From positions 3,534,001 through 3,598,000 of the forward strand of contig OY294070.1 in NCBI GenBank assembly GCA_958510875.1: a stretch of DNA of 64,000 nt, given 5' to 3'. Position 1 is the first letter of the stretch. Every line of letters begins with the position of its first letter. Position numbers and translations under genes: made by a program. Origin of the DNA: Endomychus coccineus. Taxonomy: Eukaryota; Arthropoda; Insecta; Coleoptera; Endomychidae. Below, piece after piece: positions 23,320 through 35,074 of the stretch. The notes below the pieces were generated by a model that worked only from the letters and a program-made list of their open reading frames with translations, searched no databases and was not told the DNA's origin.

Positions 23320-24020
23320 CGCGAGATTAATTCTATCAATATAACTCTTTGGCCTTCACCTTGAACTCTCGAATACCCTTTCAGCATCCGATTGGTTGTT
23401 TCTCGACCGAATTATTTATGATCACGTCAATCAAATTCGTACCCTCAATTCCAAACGTCATATTCAAAAATGCAATAAGCTTCTTGCCTCCCAAAGCCAT
23501 CGGCACCAACATTACAAATCAACCCCTCTTGTAAATACTGTGGTTAATTTATCTTCACATACCCTTTTCTGAAGCCGAACAATCAGTTCTATCTAAAAGT
23601 CCTAATTTCGTTTTATCCCCCAAAAATATTCCTACGACATCCATTATTTCTGCTGTAGAAGCATCCCTACATAAGGTTTCACATCTCGCAGCAAATGAAA
23701 TTCGTTTCGAAACTGCAAAATTCTTCGTCTTTCCAACATTCTTGAATCTAATTGCCCTTTAATCCAAGCTCTCAATTCCCTCAAATCAAATGCTGATTCA
23801 GCTGATAAAGGAAACTCCACTGTTGTCATGAATAGTTCAGATTCCCAGTTTCTCCCGTCATAGTCAATATCTCCATGGAAACTTTTGGCGAAATGTTAGT
23901 TTGGATATGTCGACGACACTTTTGTTATTTGGCAACATAGTCGCGAAAGAAAATCTTGTTCCCTTCCTCAATCATTTAAATTCATTACATCCTAATATTC
24001 TTTTCACCATGGAAGTTAAC
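23320..24020 (+). pseudogene. Penelope-like element: N-terminal region and YVDD core
   Basis: IIYDHVNQIRTLNSKRHIQK (about 23405-23465), NTVVNLSSHTL, then VLSKSPNF, IPTTSIISAVEASLHKVS and ADKGNSTVVMNSSD (about 23800-23845) are successive N-terminal PLE blocks. After a gap, GYVDDTFVIWQHSRE (about 23900-23945) is the PLE reverse transcriptase active site, and NSLHPNILFTMEVNS follows. The palm and finger region between 23850 and 23895 is deleted. A GTGAGT at about 23153 follows the upstream coding-like stretch; PLEs can carry introns, but no matching acceptor was established. Confidence 0.8.
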
Positions 24021-25015
24021 TCGAAAGTAAAAAGTAACTACTATTTTAAATAATTACTTCCATTTACTGTTTTTTTTCTTCTAACATTTGGTAATACTAC
24101 AACTGTTTTTGAATTACATTTAATTACAAATCATTTTTATTATTTGATATAAAGTAAAGAACTCCAAATTATTGTGTTTGTAACATAGTTAATTGAATCA
24201 ATGGGTTTGTTGTATTCAAATACATTGAAAACCTGCTCAATCTGACAACAGTGTAGCAGCTTCAACTTCTTTCTTCCGTCGATTATACCATATAACTATA
24301 GAGCACCCACCATGGTGGTATACACAGATTTACTACTTACACGAAATGATTATGTCGTAAATGGATTGTTATGCAATAGTTTCAAACTTCCAGAGAAATA
24401 TGCAAATATGTGAAAATCTACACTGCAAATGCAAAAATACGATTTGCATAAAATGCCAAGTATAATAATTATCAGTATAGGGGGATAAAATGATGAAGTT
24501 CGATGTGCATATGTTCGGTTGTGTGTAATAAACATGACATAATCCATATTCATAAGGGCGCCTGCCGGGGTATGTCAAGTTGGAGCTGCTTGCGACATTT
24601 TTAGCTAATACAAGATGGCGTTTATAGATTATTCACGTCAAGATAAATTTGTATTTCGGGTAACATTTTATCTCTAATGTTGCCGCTGCTACGTTTTAGC
24701 CTGAGAGCGTCAAAGTTGCATCTTATTTATGTTTAATGGTTCCTTTGGAAATAATTCGATAGAATATTTACGTCTTTTGCAAGACGCTCCAGACTCCGTT
24801 CCACTTTACAAACCATCAGCCATTCAGACGTGTCAGCGTATGACCGTGTCAATTCACGTTGCAGTGTAACAAATTTAATCGATTAATTTTGTCCGCATTA
24901 CGTATACCGAAAATATGTTGTTGGATATCGCTACTTTAAGTTTTCTTCATAATACATGAACGTTAACGAAATTAAAATAAACAGAAAGGCGCTCAGAATG
25001 AGTGTGTCAGACGGT
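24021..25015. other. No gene recognised
   Basis: AT-rich sequence. Overlapping minus-strand open frames at 24350-24578 have no domain. Confidence 0.4.
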
Positions 25016-25019
25016 TCGG

Positions 25020-25882
25020 AGTCAAAGGGACCATAACAGCATTCACTCGTAAGCTCAAATTAGGGGCTTGGGATCTCTAAAGATACGAGGAGAAACTGTA
25101 CGGATAAAAGGGAAAGTCAAATATCTCGGGGTGACACTATACTCGAAACTGACTTGGAACCAACATCTGGGAAAAGTAATACAAAAGCGGAGACCTCATT
25201 ATTTGTGGCCAGATGCTCCTTTGGAAATAAAATGGGGGCTACGACCGAACATGCTCTACTGGTTGTACAACATGGTGGTTAAACCCGCAATAACATACGC
25301 TTCTTTGGTATGGTGGCCTAAAATACAACAAAGAGGGACCACGACAAGACTAAGGTCCAGAGACTTGCATGTCTTGGGATCGCAGGGGCCATGAAATTAA
25401 CGCCCACTGCAGCAATGGAGACACTACTGGGATTACCTGCTCTCCAATTGGTGACCCAAAGAGAGGCAAGGTTTGGTGCCTTCAGAATACAAAATACGCT
25501 GGAGAATGTTCACATTGGGCCAGGACACATGAGCATCGTAAAAATTGTGACCAAGGACGTGTTAGGCATGAGAACAGATCACATTCCAAAGCTGTACTCT
25601 TTTAACAACACATTTAGGCTATCAATACCAGAAAGGACTGAATGGGAACATACAAACCTGGGCGACATTCTACAGGGAAAGATCTGGTATACAGACGGTT
25701 CTAAGACTGAAAATGATGCAGGTTCAGGAGTATAGTCAAGAAACCCAAAGACTGGCTTCAGATATTCTTTGGGTAAGCACATCTCTGTCTTCCAAGCAGA
25801 GGTATATGCAATCCTCCAATGTGTAAGGAAAAAAATCGAAGGGCCATCGAAGATGAGCAGATCCACATATTGGCAGACAGTC
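25020..25882 (+). pseudogene. LOA/I-group LINE fragment (copy 3)
   Basis: Nearly the same as 18035-18880 of copy 2. It starts after the YADD core and runs through LKIRGETVRIKGKVKYLGV, GLRPNMLYWLYN, TPTAAMETLLGLPALQ and WYTDGSKTE, then stops abruptly inside RNase H at about 25882, where similarity to the LINE ceases. It keeps TGG at the codon that is TGA in copy 2. It shares the frame change between the WWPK segment and the KVQRLA segment. Both ends are truncated. Confidence 0.8.
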
Positions 25883-26099
25883 AAAATTCTCATAATTCAC
25901 TTGGAGGTCAGTAACCTTCGTGAAATTTTGCAACTACATTTTGGTTTTGATTTTTGCATGTACGCAAAAAGGTGTGAGGTTAAAGGCATCAGGGATGACC
26001 TCACTATAGAAAATATGGGACGACTTCGTCGTTCCATAGAAGATTGAACTCTGGCAGGAAGATAATAGGCAGTTCATGAGCTGAGCAATTAAGGGATGA

Positions 26100-26340
26100 C
26101 CAGTTTCAGTCTGAGTATCTGATATAGTCCGTGGTGTAATTGCAGACGAGATTTCCGATGAGCACCGACCTCGGGAATATTTATAGATAAGGAAGAAATC
26201 CCACCTCCTTTCTATTCTAGAGGGGTCAATTAATTGGTAAGTGTGACTTAGTAAATGTATTCTTTTCAGAATAGAATCTGCGAGGTTCTGCGTATGTTAA
26301 GGAGCTGAACCTTAACACACGTGAACGGTACTCTGGCGCA
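26100..26340 (-). pseudogene. LINE C-terminal fragment, relative of 4056-4440
   Basis: The bases cagacgagatttc-gatgarcaccgacc and the following atatttatagataaggaag match 4300-4350, and acacgtgaacggtactc matches 4423-4437. The orientation is the same. The coding frame is broken. Confidence 0.5.
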
Positions 26341-28035
26341 GCTCGAATAATATATGCTTTGTGGATCGACAATTTCGCAACAACTCTAATATGATTAAAT
26401 TAAGCTAACCTTAGTTATTAACAATCGTTTTCGAGTTGCTGATTCCAAATTTGAACATTCTTCATCCTGGTTTTTTTTTAGCCATTCCTACCTTACAAAA
26501 ATATCTAGTCTACAGTGTCTTTGTGCCTTTGACGCAGATGTGTAAAATTAGTTTTCTATATAAACCTTATGAAAAAATATTGTATGCAACTCGTGCAAAA
26601 ATTGTTCATTGCACTCGACGTGTTCTCCAATTTCAAGTCAGGTGCAATAAGCACTTTTTTTTTGCACTTATTGCATAAATAACTACAACGGTAAAAGCGT
26701 TTTACATTATTGTATAGTCCGCGTTAAAAAAAAAACACAACAAATAAACATTCTCACATATTGGATAGATGTTAATCATAAGTTGGGATTTTCGAATGTA
26801 AATATTTGCTGTCATACTTCCTATAGGAAATTTAGTTTTTGTTATCGCTCATTCACACACAACGTCAATATTTGATCTATTCGTTTAATTCGATCGTTTT
26901 ATTTCGGAATAGTTTTATATGATTTCGTTTGGAGTGAACCCGATCTACATATCCGATTTCATCTTAACGACAAGGTTCATAAAGAAATCACACGACGACA
27001 CGTTCGGTATTCAGACGATTTTTAATTTTAGTTCATTTTCATATTTTTTAAATGGCGATATTACAAATTCCTCACTCTTTTATAATTTACCATTGAAAGT
27101 TGACTAGAAACATTTTAATTAAGTACAGGCAACGTTTTCATTAAAGCTCGTGAGCTGTTCAATTTAAAATACAATTTTCATCAAATCTCATTTATGTGAT
27201 AAGAGTAAAGTTCCTTAGTCCTATAATCGATTATCTATACACTATTGATAAGCAGTCGGTTTTTTATTTGCAAATCACCTGTACTATTTATGCATGTACA
27301 AATACGGAATCAATTTTGCATGTGTTCTATGAGTTAATTAACATGTTCCATTAAACCGTTATTTGAACCAAAAAAAAAACACTTACACTTGAGGACCCCA
27401 GGCAGTTTCACCGACAGGACCGGTGGTAGTTATACCACCAGGGATAGAAAACCCCATTTGGAAATGCTAAAGCACCAAGTGATCCAATCTACCAGAAGAT
27501 GTTCTTCTGGAAGAATTATTCACCAAACACCACATTGATTCAGTTCTGAAGAGTTTCAAAGGAACGACGGGGATAGTGCTGGACATACAGCCCCCAAAAC
27601 AATGCATTGGATGAATAACAAACACATTTTATGTTAGCAATCAATAGACAGAGTGAAGGTTGATCTAGGTCAAACAGTGACAACTTCAACTCTAAAAGAG
27701 GGTTGTTGGTTTGGATCAGTTGGTGTGTAGCATTTCCAAATGGGTTTTCTGTAACTCTGCCGGAGGTGGTAGATGACCCAATATTGACTTCTTCGTGTTA
27801 CTGGATCTACTGATAAGCTTAAGAGAAATTGAAACAACTTTGTGGGATTCTATCAGTATATACATAGATTTGTTGAATATTTCCTCTTAGCGAAGCGAAC
27901 TATAACAAAGACCTCAATAGAATTTATGGTATTGCCAGTTCTCACCAATACGATAAATCTTAAATAAGCGAATTCAACTGAAAACATTCACTAAACAAGA
28001 ACAAGAAGTTCAAATCGTTCACTTATAATCCTTTC
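26341..28035. other. No gene recognised; a T-run hairpin at 26640-26677
   Basis: TGCAATAAGCAC and TGCACTTATTGC form an inverted pair around a run of nine T. The stretch 27395-27800 is GC-richer and lacks open frames. Neither could be assigned. Confidence 0.35.
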
Positions 28036-28039
28036 TTCG

Positions 28040-28423
28040 CTGATACACTAACTAATACATTCAAGAGAGTTAATGTAAACCTACATTTAAATGCAGATCT
28101 AAATCAAACACGCTCAGTAAAATTTTAGATCTCGATAAATCAGGTACAAATAGAATCCAGAGCAATGGCTGTGATAAATGTTATGTTGGATTAACTAGGA
28201 GGAATATTTCTAGCAAGTTAGAAGAGCATTTTTATTATGCTCGTACTAATAACATTGATGGGTCCGCAGTAGCAAATCATATCTTACTAGTACTCCAATA
28301 TACCCGAGATCAGTTCAAGGAACACGAGTTTATAAGTAATTATTTGTTACTAATGACTAATGACATTATTCACTACCTGGAATATAGTCAAGTGTCAAGT
28401 GTGACATCACCAATGAGAAAATA
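28040..28423 (+). pseudogene. Penelope-like element: C-terminal GIY-YIG fragment
   Basis: An open reading from about 28139 to the TAG at 28421 translates as SGTNRIQSNGCDKCYVGLTR, then RNISSKLEEHF and SAVANHI. This matches the GIY-YIG endonuclease of PLEs: the CDKCYVG strand, the Arg of GLTRR, and the EH pair. The first tyrosine position is lost (SGTNRI for SGIYKI). No start codon is present, and upstream sequence is frame-broken. PLE GIY-YIG domains nick target DNA for priming; this isolated piece cannot act alone. Confidence 0.75.
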
Positions 28424-28429
28424 GTCCCT

Positions 28430-28505
28430 TATAAATAAAAGAGCTTCAGTGTATGTTTGGGAGTTTAACTCTAAACTTGTGAGCGTAACTCCAGGACAGG
28501 TCGAA
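28430..28505 (-). repeat. Short LINE 3' fragment
   Basis: The string agcttcagtgtatgtttggg followed by a cttgtgagcgtaactccagg segment resembles 4390-4440. It is a third small tail of that family. Confidence 0.45.
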
Positions 28506-28539
28506 CATGTGATTTTTAGATTTTGAGAAGCTGTTGGTT

Positions 28540-28563
28540 GGTCTCTCTCTCCCTCTCTCTCGT
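28540..28563. repeat. CT-rich microsatellite
   Basis: A tctctctctccctctctctc tract, followed by a short GCGCGC run. Confidence 0.8.
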
Positions 28564-28629
28564 GCGCGCAGACCTCTTCTTTGGAACATGTCCCGAGCAT
28601 GCTCGATAGATTAAATGTCTTAACAGGAA

Positions 28630-29840
28630 TGTCGGGTGAGCACCGTATAAACCACCAGGCGAAGATGGAATCTTCCCGGCTCTCCTACAAGAGGGTCGGG
28701 AAATCATCATCAAGGTATTGGTGAAATCTTCCGATTTTGCTTTAACACTGGCTTTCTTCCAAAGCTTTGAAGGGTAGTGAAAGTAGTTTTCATTCCAAAG
28801 GCGGATAAAACTGATTATACTCAAGGTAAGGCTTTTCCGCCCTATCTGTCTTGCTTCGTACCTATTAAAGGCAATGGTGAGACTGATTGACAAACACTTG
28901 AGAGATGGCCCACTGAAAGACTATCCCTTACACTGTCGTCAACACGCCTTCCAAGTTGACCTCTCGACTGGCTAATCACCTTCTTTGTCCAACTTGCAGT
29001 GTCGCCACGTGTTTGCCATCTGTCCTGCCCTTTTTTTGTGGTTCTCTTTCTGGCCATCATCATTGTGCCTGGAAGTCTGCCTCCTACCGTGTGCAAGAAA
29101 CATGCCCCCCCATCAGACCTATTGGGGGATACCCGGCTATTACCTGTACCGGCTCTTACACCGTTTGGTACACAGATGCAATCCTCAACAGCCCTTTTCT
29201 CTGAAGAGATATCAACATATTAGTCCGGTGGATTGATGCCATGCTATCTAGGCGTACGATAGAAGTGCAACATAAAGGATGTATTGAACAAGCCACCACT
29301 ACAAAAGGCTGCACACAAGGAGGAGTCTTATCCGATTTTGTGTTGTCTCGAGGTCGATGAAGGATTTGGAAGAGGTAGGTTTTTATTCCCAAGCCTATGC
29401 CGAAGACTGGGTTGGTGACACCTTTGGGCGGCACTTGGGAACTGCTGGTGACGCGACGAGGGGCTCAGGATCAACCCTGACAAGACGGATATTGTACTGT
29501 TTACGAAGAAACGAAAGCTGGGCACGCTGTCAGAGGTTGTTTCCTCTGGTCAGCTTCTGCAACTCAAAGGGTCGGTGAACTTTCTGGGAGTAATCCTAGA
29601 CTCTAAGCTGACCTGACGCGAACACCTCCAATATCGAGTGAAGAAGGCATCTGCGTCCTTTTGGGCGTGCAGGAGAGCTTACAGCAGCACATGGAGATTA
29701 CAGCCAAAGATCCTTCATTGGATCTATACCGCTGTGATTATCCCCTACCCCTCAACTGATGATGAGGAACGCCCTCGAAAAAATTCGCCTTACAATACAC
29801 AATACACCCACGGTTCAAATCGACACTATCCTGTATAGAT
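28630..29840 (+). pseudogene. Second LOA-like LINE, heavily decayed
   Basis: Frames interleave: GEDGIFPALLQEGREI (about 28660-28705), VVFIPKADKTD, VRLIDKHLRDGPL, then after a gap IDAMLSRRTIEV, KGCTQGGVLS (about 29310-29335), QAYAED near 29395 in place of YADD, PDKTDIVLF, NFLGVILDSKL, and WRLQPKILHWIYTAVI (29690-29740). The order matches copy 2 at 17.2 kb, but the sequence is clearly a different family. It has many stops and frameshifts, and no RNase H was seen. Confidence 0.75.
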
Positions 29841-30595
29841 CCGGCTCAACAGAATAGTTCTATCTCGATGGAAATAAATTGTTATTTGTCAATCTATCCA
29901 TTTAATCAATTATCTAATTTCTTCCGTCTATATAAAACCAACACCGTAGATTCATTTCGGAGATCGTTTTATTCAGTGGCATTATCGAGTAAAACAAGGC
30001 CAGTGTTCGGTAAGTAGATTCGAGATATTTTTTCCGATTAATCTACTAGAGTAGTTTTAAAAACACGAGAGTGTTGAAGTTAGAACACGCATTAACAAGA
30101 TTAAGTTATTCTATTAAGATAATTATCTGTGAAGTTCCGTCTTGATGGTGTTTTTGTCGCATAGTAGACGAGGAATTCAAATTGTTCCGACAGTAAATAT
30201 AAATTAACAACGTGAATGAGTCAATAGCGGCTCCATATTTGAAATTACCACCAGGATGAAAAACGTAGTTATTACTTTCAATAACTCCGTCAACCTATTT
30301 TTCAGCGTTTATTTGTCCACAATATATTTTAGCAATATTCCTGTGTGATAAGCGAAATGATGAAGATTCGGGAGGTCATTAACAGTTGATTGGATACATC
30401 GCCTAAACGATTCAAAGTAGTCGTTGAATGAATTGAATTCACGTAGTTCTTTTTGCAAAGTCTACAGCGTTATGGATTAATCTATTTAAATGAAACATTA
30501 ACCACACTTCAACAATCATTGGCATATATACTTACAAAATTAATTATTATATTATATTTCGCTCAGGTGAACTGTCACATTATAACTTAACCTAA
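29841..30595. other. No gene recognised; possible weak TATA at 29929
   Basis: TATATAAAA at 29929-29937 precedes TTCAGTG at 29972-29978, but the spacing of about 42 bases is too long for a standard TATA-initiator pair. No open frame follows. Confidence 0.3.
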
Positions 30596-31260
30596 ACGTG
30601 AATTATGAATAATCAAAGATGGATGATGCCTCGATGAAGAATTTCACAGTTAACAAAATGTCATTATTCGACTTCTCATGTTATAACTAAGGTTGGATTC
30701 GAATGACAGATTTTCCATGCATATACCTTCAAAATATTGGAAAATTCGAAGGTTTTGCAAAACACGCGTAACCTCTCAGATCCGTTCTATATGACTTTAG
30801 AACCCTACTCATACCGATTTTTCGGATTTATTCGAAGCTGTACGTGAATTATGAACCTTCAAATGTGGATGATGCCCTGATGAAGGACTTCCCGGTTAAC
30901 GAAACGTCGTTATTCGACTTCTCAGGTCATAACTAAGGTTGGATTCGAATTCCACACCTGAAATAACGTTAAAAACCAAAGTTTCATTCGATTCTAAGAG
31001 ATCGAAAAAAATGCCAGATTTTCCATGCATATACCTTCAAAATATTGGAAAATTCGAATGTTTTATAAAACTCGCATAACCTCTCCGATGCGTTCTATAT
31101 GACTTTAGAACCCCACAAATACCGATTTTTCGGATTTATTAGAAGCTTTACGTGAATTATGAACCTTCAAATGTGGATAATTCCCTGATGAAAATTCGAT
31201 TTTTTTCAAATACGCGTAACCTAAATGATGTAAGGGTATCAAATCTCTCTTAGTCGCGGA
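30596..31260 (+). repeat. Tandem repeat array with hammerhead-like cores
   Basis: Three units begin with (c)gtgaattatgaa (about 30596, 30843 and 31150). Unit lengths are about 245 and 309 bases, then a partial third. Shared blocks include ccatgcatataccttcaaaa and tatatgactttagaaccc. In unit 2, CTGATGA (30877-30883) is followed by GTTAACGAAACGTC ending at 30908; unit 1 has this mutated and unit 3 keeps only CTGATGA. Tandem long repeats bearing such motifs are typical of PLE pseudo-LTRs, so I infer a PLE origin. Confidence 0.6.
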
Positions 31261-31506
31261 TAAACTATTGTTACTATTTTATCACTTGTTTGCCGACAGC
31301 TACAGTGAAGTTTTGAGTGCCAGAGAATTTTAACCAACCAATTAATAAATTGTTCCTAACTAGGGGATTCAAACACTCAAATTTCTCCAGGTTAAATTAG
31401 CCTGAAAATATGAGGAATAAAAAGCTCATACCGAGTGAGTGTGATTGAAATTTACTTATGAGTCAGAAATTAAATCGGTTTATACACACTATGGAATAGT
31501 AATTTT

Positions 31507-31624
31507 CCTAACAAGTGCGGAAAGTGATGCTTTCCCGCACGCGACTGCCGTTAACCCGAACGACGCGGAGCGGAGTTCGGGTAAGCAGTCGAGTGCGGGA
31601 AAGACACTTTCCGCATGAGTTAGG
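31507..31624. repeat. Long hairpin at the 3' side of the Crypton
   Basis: The left arm 31507-31561 and right arm 31573-31624 pair in blocks: CCTAAC/GTTAGG, TGCGGAAAGTG/CACTTTCCGCA, CTTTCCCGCAC/GTGCGGGAAAG, CGACTG/CAGTCG and ACCCGAAC/GTTCGGGT. They surround a GC-rich loop of about 11 bases. A structured subterminal site next to a recombinase gene could be its binding site. Confidence 0.85.
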
Positions 31625-31722
31625 AACAATACTTTTTCTACAAGCGTAGGAAACAAATTCATTTTTTCAATTATTTATTCATGCAAATGGAAACAACTAA
31701 CAAGAGTAACATTTTCTATCCA

Positions 31723-32877
31723 CTAATTATTCGTAATATTTATTGTAAATGTACAATTTGATGCATTATGTAAATTTATAGCGGAAGCCAGCATATTTTT
31801 TGAAGATGGCTGATTTCCTGAAGAAGAAGGTAACTCGGGCAATACATTATCGAAAGAAATCGAATGTGCAGGCACAGGCATCAAATCGTCGCCGATCGAT
31901 ATAGACGTGGATGATTCTAAAATGCACCCGGAAGACGATGTAGTGTTCAAATTGAGAATTTTGTTGGACATTTCTTTTTTTCGATTGGTGGAGTCTTCTA
32001 AATACCCCTCTGCAACTGAAGTCGATTTCCATCCTCCTAGGCGTTTGGTATTAGTTATACCCACACCACAGTCAGCAAGTAAAGTGGCTGAGGAACGCCT
32101 GAAGCTGTGACCAGTGTAAAGCTCTGGATTTTGAAGGCGCAGATATACTGCTATTTCGGAGGGTATCTTTCCTATGGTATTGATTCCTACACATTGCACA
32201 GTACATTTTCCACTTTTGTAATACAAGAATAAACGACGGTGAGGAGTCTCTTTTGGACGTAAATGTACATAATTTCTGTATACGTTCAAAAAATAACCAT
32301 CATTTGCTTCTTCAGATATCACGAAGGATCTAGAGGAATGATTTTTGGAATCCTTGATATTAACAATTATCAGGTTTTCTTTGTCGTCTATGTCGTCAAT
32401 GGTGAGTTTTGTCAGCTCTTCTCGTTTGCAAGCACCAGCTAATCCAAAAATTGCTACTAACTTAATCATGAGGTATATGTCATCGGGTGCTTCAGTCATA
32501 AATTTTGAAACGTCTTCTTGAGTGAAGATTTTGGCCTTTTTCGGTCGAAAACCGACATTCTGTTTTTTAATGAATGCAGTTATTTTGTAAAATTTGCTAA
32601 TATCCAAATTTTGCTTTACTTTGAATACACTCTTCAACATTGAATATCTTGCCCATAAAGTGTTCGGCTTCCATGTTTTAGACATTTCTAGAAAATAAGC
32701 CAAGAATACTTCTTCTTTATTTGGTGTTTTCACTTTTTTATTGTTGCACCATTCAATAAAACTCGTGTATTGCTTCTCATACCTTTGTTTAGATTTCGTT
32801 GGCAATAACTCTAAGTTCGCATCTGTAGCTGCTTGCACGATTTCTTGTGGAAGTTCTTCATCAGATGAATAATCCAT
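31723..32877 (-). CDS. Tyrosine recombinase (Crypton), intact 384 aa
   Basis: The protein starts MDYSSDEELPQEIV and runs uninterrupted to the stop at 31723-31725. The N-terminal 110 residues resemble the core-binding, SAM-like domain (YEKQYTSFIEWC, then NTLWARYSMLKSVF). The catalytic domain keeps every expected residue: Arg152 in CKREEL, a Lys at 175 or 178 (NIKDSKN), His257 and Arg260 in GHSFRRS, Trp283 in LGGWKS and the nucleophile Tyr292 in AEGYLED. The C-terminal 90 residues are Ser/Asn-rich and probably disordered. The first ATG is used because upstream sequence is non-coding. It would cut and rejoin DNA at the element ends in the nucleus. This is the best-preserved enzyme in the window. 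Confidence 0.88.
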   Translation of the reverse strand: MDYSSDEELPQEIVQAATDANLELLPTKSKQRYEKQYTSFIEWCNNKKVKTPNKEEVFLAYFLEMSKTWKPNTLWARYSMLKSVFKVKQNLDISKFYKITAFIKKQNVGFRPKKAKIFTQEDVSKFMTEAPDDIYLMIKLVAIFGLAGACKREELTKLTIDDIDDKENLIIVNIKDSKNHSSRSFVISEEANDGYFLNVYRNYVHLRPKETPHRRLFLYYKSGKCTVQCVGINTIGKIPSEIAVYLRLQNPELYTGHSFRRSSATLLADCGVGITNTKRLGGWKSTSVAEGYLEDSTNRKKEMSNKILNLNTTSSSGCILESSTSISIGDDLMPVPAHSISFDNVLPELPSSSGNQPSSKNMLASAINLHNASNCTFTINITNN

Positions 32878-33308
32878 TGTGGCAATTTCACTGAATCGAA
32901 AATTTTATATAAGTAACGCTTTGTCTGTCACTCTGACAATTACAAACAAATTTGTGTATTGATCGGCATGACAACATCAATTGTTACCTACTCGTTATCA
33001 GATCAATCAAAGCCTATATATAGGGTGATTTTCATAACAATACATTTTTATTTATCAATATTTGTTCATTTTTTCAATAAATAGTGCAAAATGATGGATG
33101 ATTTTGAACAAACTCACTTAGTATTGCAACAAAAAAGCTTGAACTTTCATATTTTGTCACCCACCACTTATATTTTACGAGGATATCATATAAATGTTTT
33201 TCCCGCACTAGTGTGGGAAAACTTTTCCCGCACAACTGTGGGAAAATGACACTTTCCAAACTGAATTGCGTGCGGGTAGAGGGTGAATCACGCACGCTTG
33301 TAGGAAAA

Positions 33309-35070
33309 AAATATTACAAAATGGATGAGTACAAAAGGTGACTGATATTGGAATATGAATGGGTGAAAGGAATGAAACTAAATCTACAACACAACTATTA
33401 ACAAAAATGTTGAGAACTAACTCTCAGCTAACTTAGGAGATATACACCGAAATGTTAGTAAGATTTCATATTATCGATAGCCTGACCTTACGTTGGTGAA
33501 ATTATACTTCTCGTCTGAGTAAGGCCACAATTCTATCAGAGATGCACCTCCTTAATTTAATACTGTCCTCTTGACTCAATTACAGACCTCTTGGAACTTT
33601 ACAGCAGACTCAGTCGAAGAAAAAACACTTAGGGGAGGCCTGTAGACCCCTAGGAAAAAATCCTAGAGTATAGGGTTAAATTTCTTTTCCACAAAAAGCA
33701 TTAATTGCGTTCTTCGAATCACGCTATCTCGAGTTCCAATTCCTCTGGTTTCAAATCACACAGCGTGTGTCAAAATTGGGATTATAATTCCTTTACGGAC
33801 GCATCCATCCATATACCAATAATTCCAAACCAAAATGACGAATGATGTCTTTGATTTTAACAGAAGGAAAATCCCAATATGGTTTTTTAAAATAACGTTT
33901 CACACCTTTTCTGTTAAAAAAATACCCAACGATGACTGCTCTCTAAAAACTCACCAGAGAACCGTAAAGTGGAATTCACACGTTACAATGATCCAAAAAG
34001 GATCGTTAGACCACCACAAATATAAAAAAACTATAGGGCCGTCGAGGTTATATAAGCCTATGGACGACTCAAACCTAAATCAGACCCTGATTGTACGGAG
34101 ATGAACTACGAGTGAAATGGAATAATAATATTCTAACAAGTTAAGTATAAATTGTGTTGGTATGTTGTTCTAGATTTCATTTGAGGCAATAACGGGATAT
34201 CATTGAAGTATGAAATGATGCAAAAAAACAAACAGCAGGGACTGTATTGCATGTACTATCGCATTGTAGACAGAAGGAAAAGCGGTAGGCGGGGAAAGAA
34301 ACGGTATCGATGCGGAGGGACCCAGATGTTGTTTTAGCGTAACCATACGATTGGAAAAGATTAAATGGATGAACATCTCCCCGTCTTTAGTCTGTTTGTT
34401 TTCGATAAAATGAATTGAATCACTTCGATTCAGTGAAAATGCTATTTTATTCGGGAAAGGTATTATACGCTGCATCCGAACGACTAATGACGCTCGTTTC
34501 TGATTCGCACTTCATCAATAAACAGATAATAACGTCACAATGATGCTCTTTTGTGAGCTCCTTTTTTTTTGGCCAGAATATCGACAGTTATGGCGCGATT
34601 GATAAAACAGATATTCGGATGGGAATACTCGACATAAAGGAGAAATGAAAACTGGTACGAGGCGCCGGCAATTAACGAAGAGGGAAGTTTTGTAGAAAAC
34701 AATGAATCAAATTGACATTGAGGAAGTGATTGCTAGATATGCAAAACCAGCCGCAGGAGATCATAATTCAATACTTGATGCAATAACTGCATCATCCAAG
34801 AACTTAAATTGCACTGAGACTTTTATACTTGTATATGTTATATGGAGTCATTCACATCGTACTATGAACTGATTCTCAACTAGTCAGCAGTATGAGCGTT
34901 ATTATAATTCGTTTATTATTATTATTTCTAGGTGCATTATTGTAAAATGTAAAACATTCATTCATACTTCTGACTGTGATATAACAAGTAGCTCTATGAA
35001 TAAGAGCCCTTCGACTACCAATTAGCCGAAGTTTACTCTGGTGATGGTACTTGGTAGTATTTTTAGTGGA
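33309..35070. other. No gene recognised
   Basis: Open frames at 33835-34104 (plus, 89 codons) and 34200-34475 (minus, 91 codons) have no recognisable domain. No terminal repeats were seen. Confidence 0.4.
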
Positions 35071-35074
35071 TAAT

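Larger units (their letters stand above)
31503..33308 (-). mobile_element. Crypton-type tyrosine recombinase transposon
   Basis: An intact minus-strand recombinase gene lies between short inverted ends: TTTTCCTAACAAGTGCGG at 31503-31520, and at 33286-33308 a sequence whose complement reads TTTTCCTACAAGCGTGCG. Inside the left end is a large hairpin (31507-31624), and the right end contains two small TTCCCGCAC-type palindromes (33195-33250). Classical Cryptons lack inverted terminal repeats, so the ends are an inference from the matching strings. The element is about 1.8 kb, compact, and has no other gene. Confidence 0.7.

Noticed and set aside
29929..29978. TATATAAAA and TTCAGTG as a promoter
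   Set aside because: Spacing of about 42 bases is wrong for a TATA-initiator pair and no transcript unit follows.
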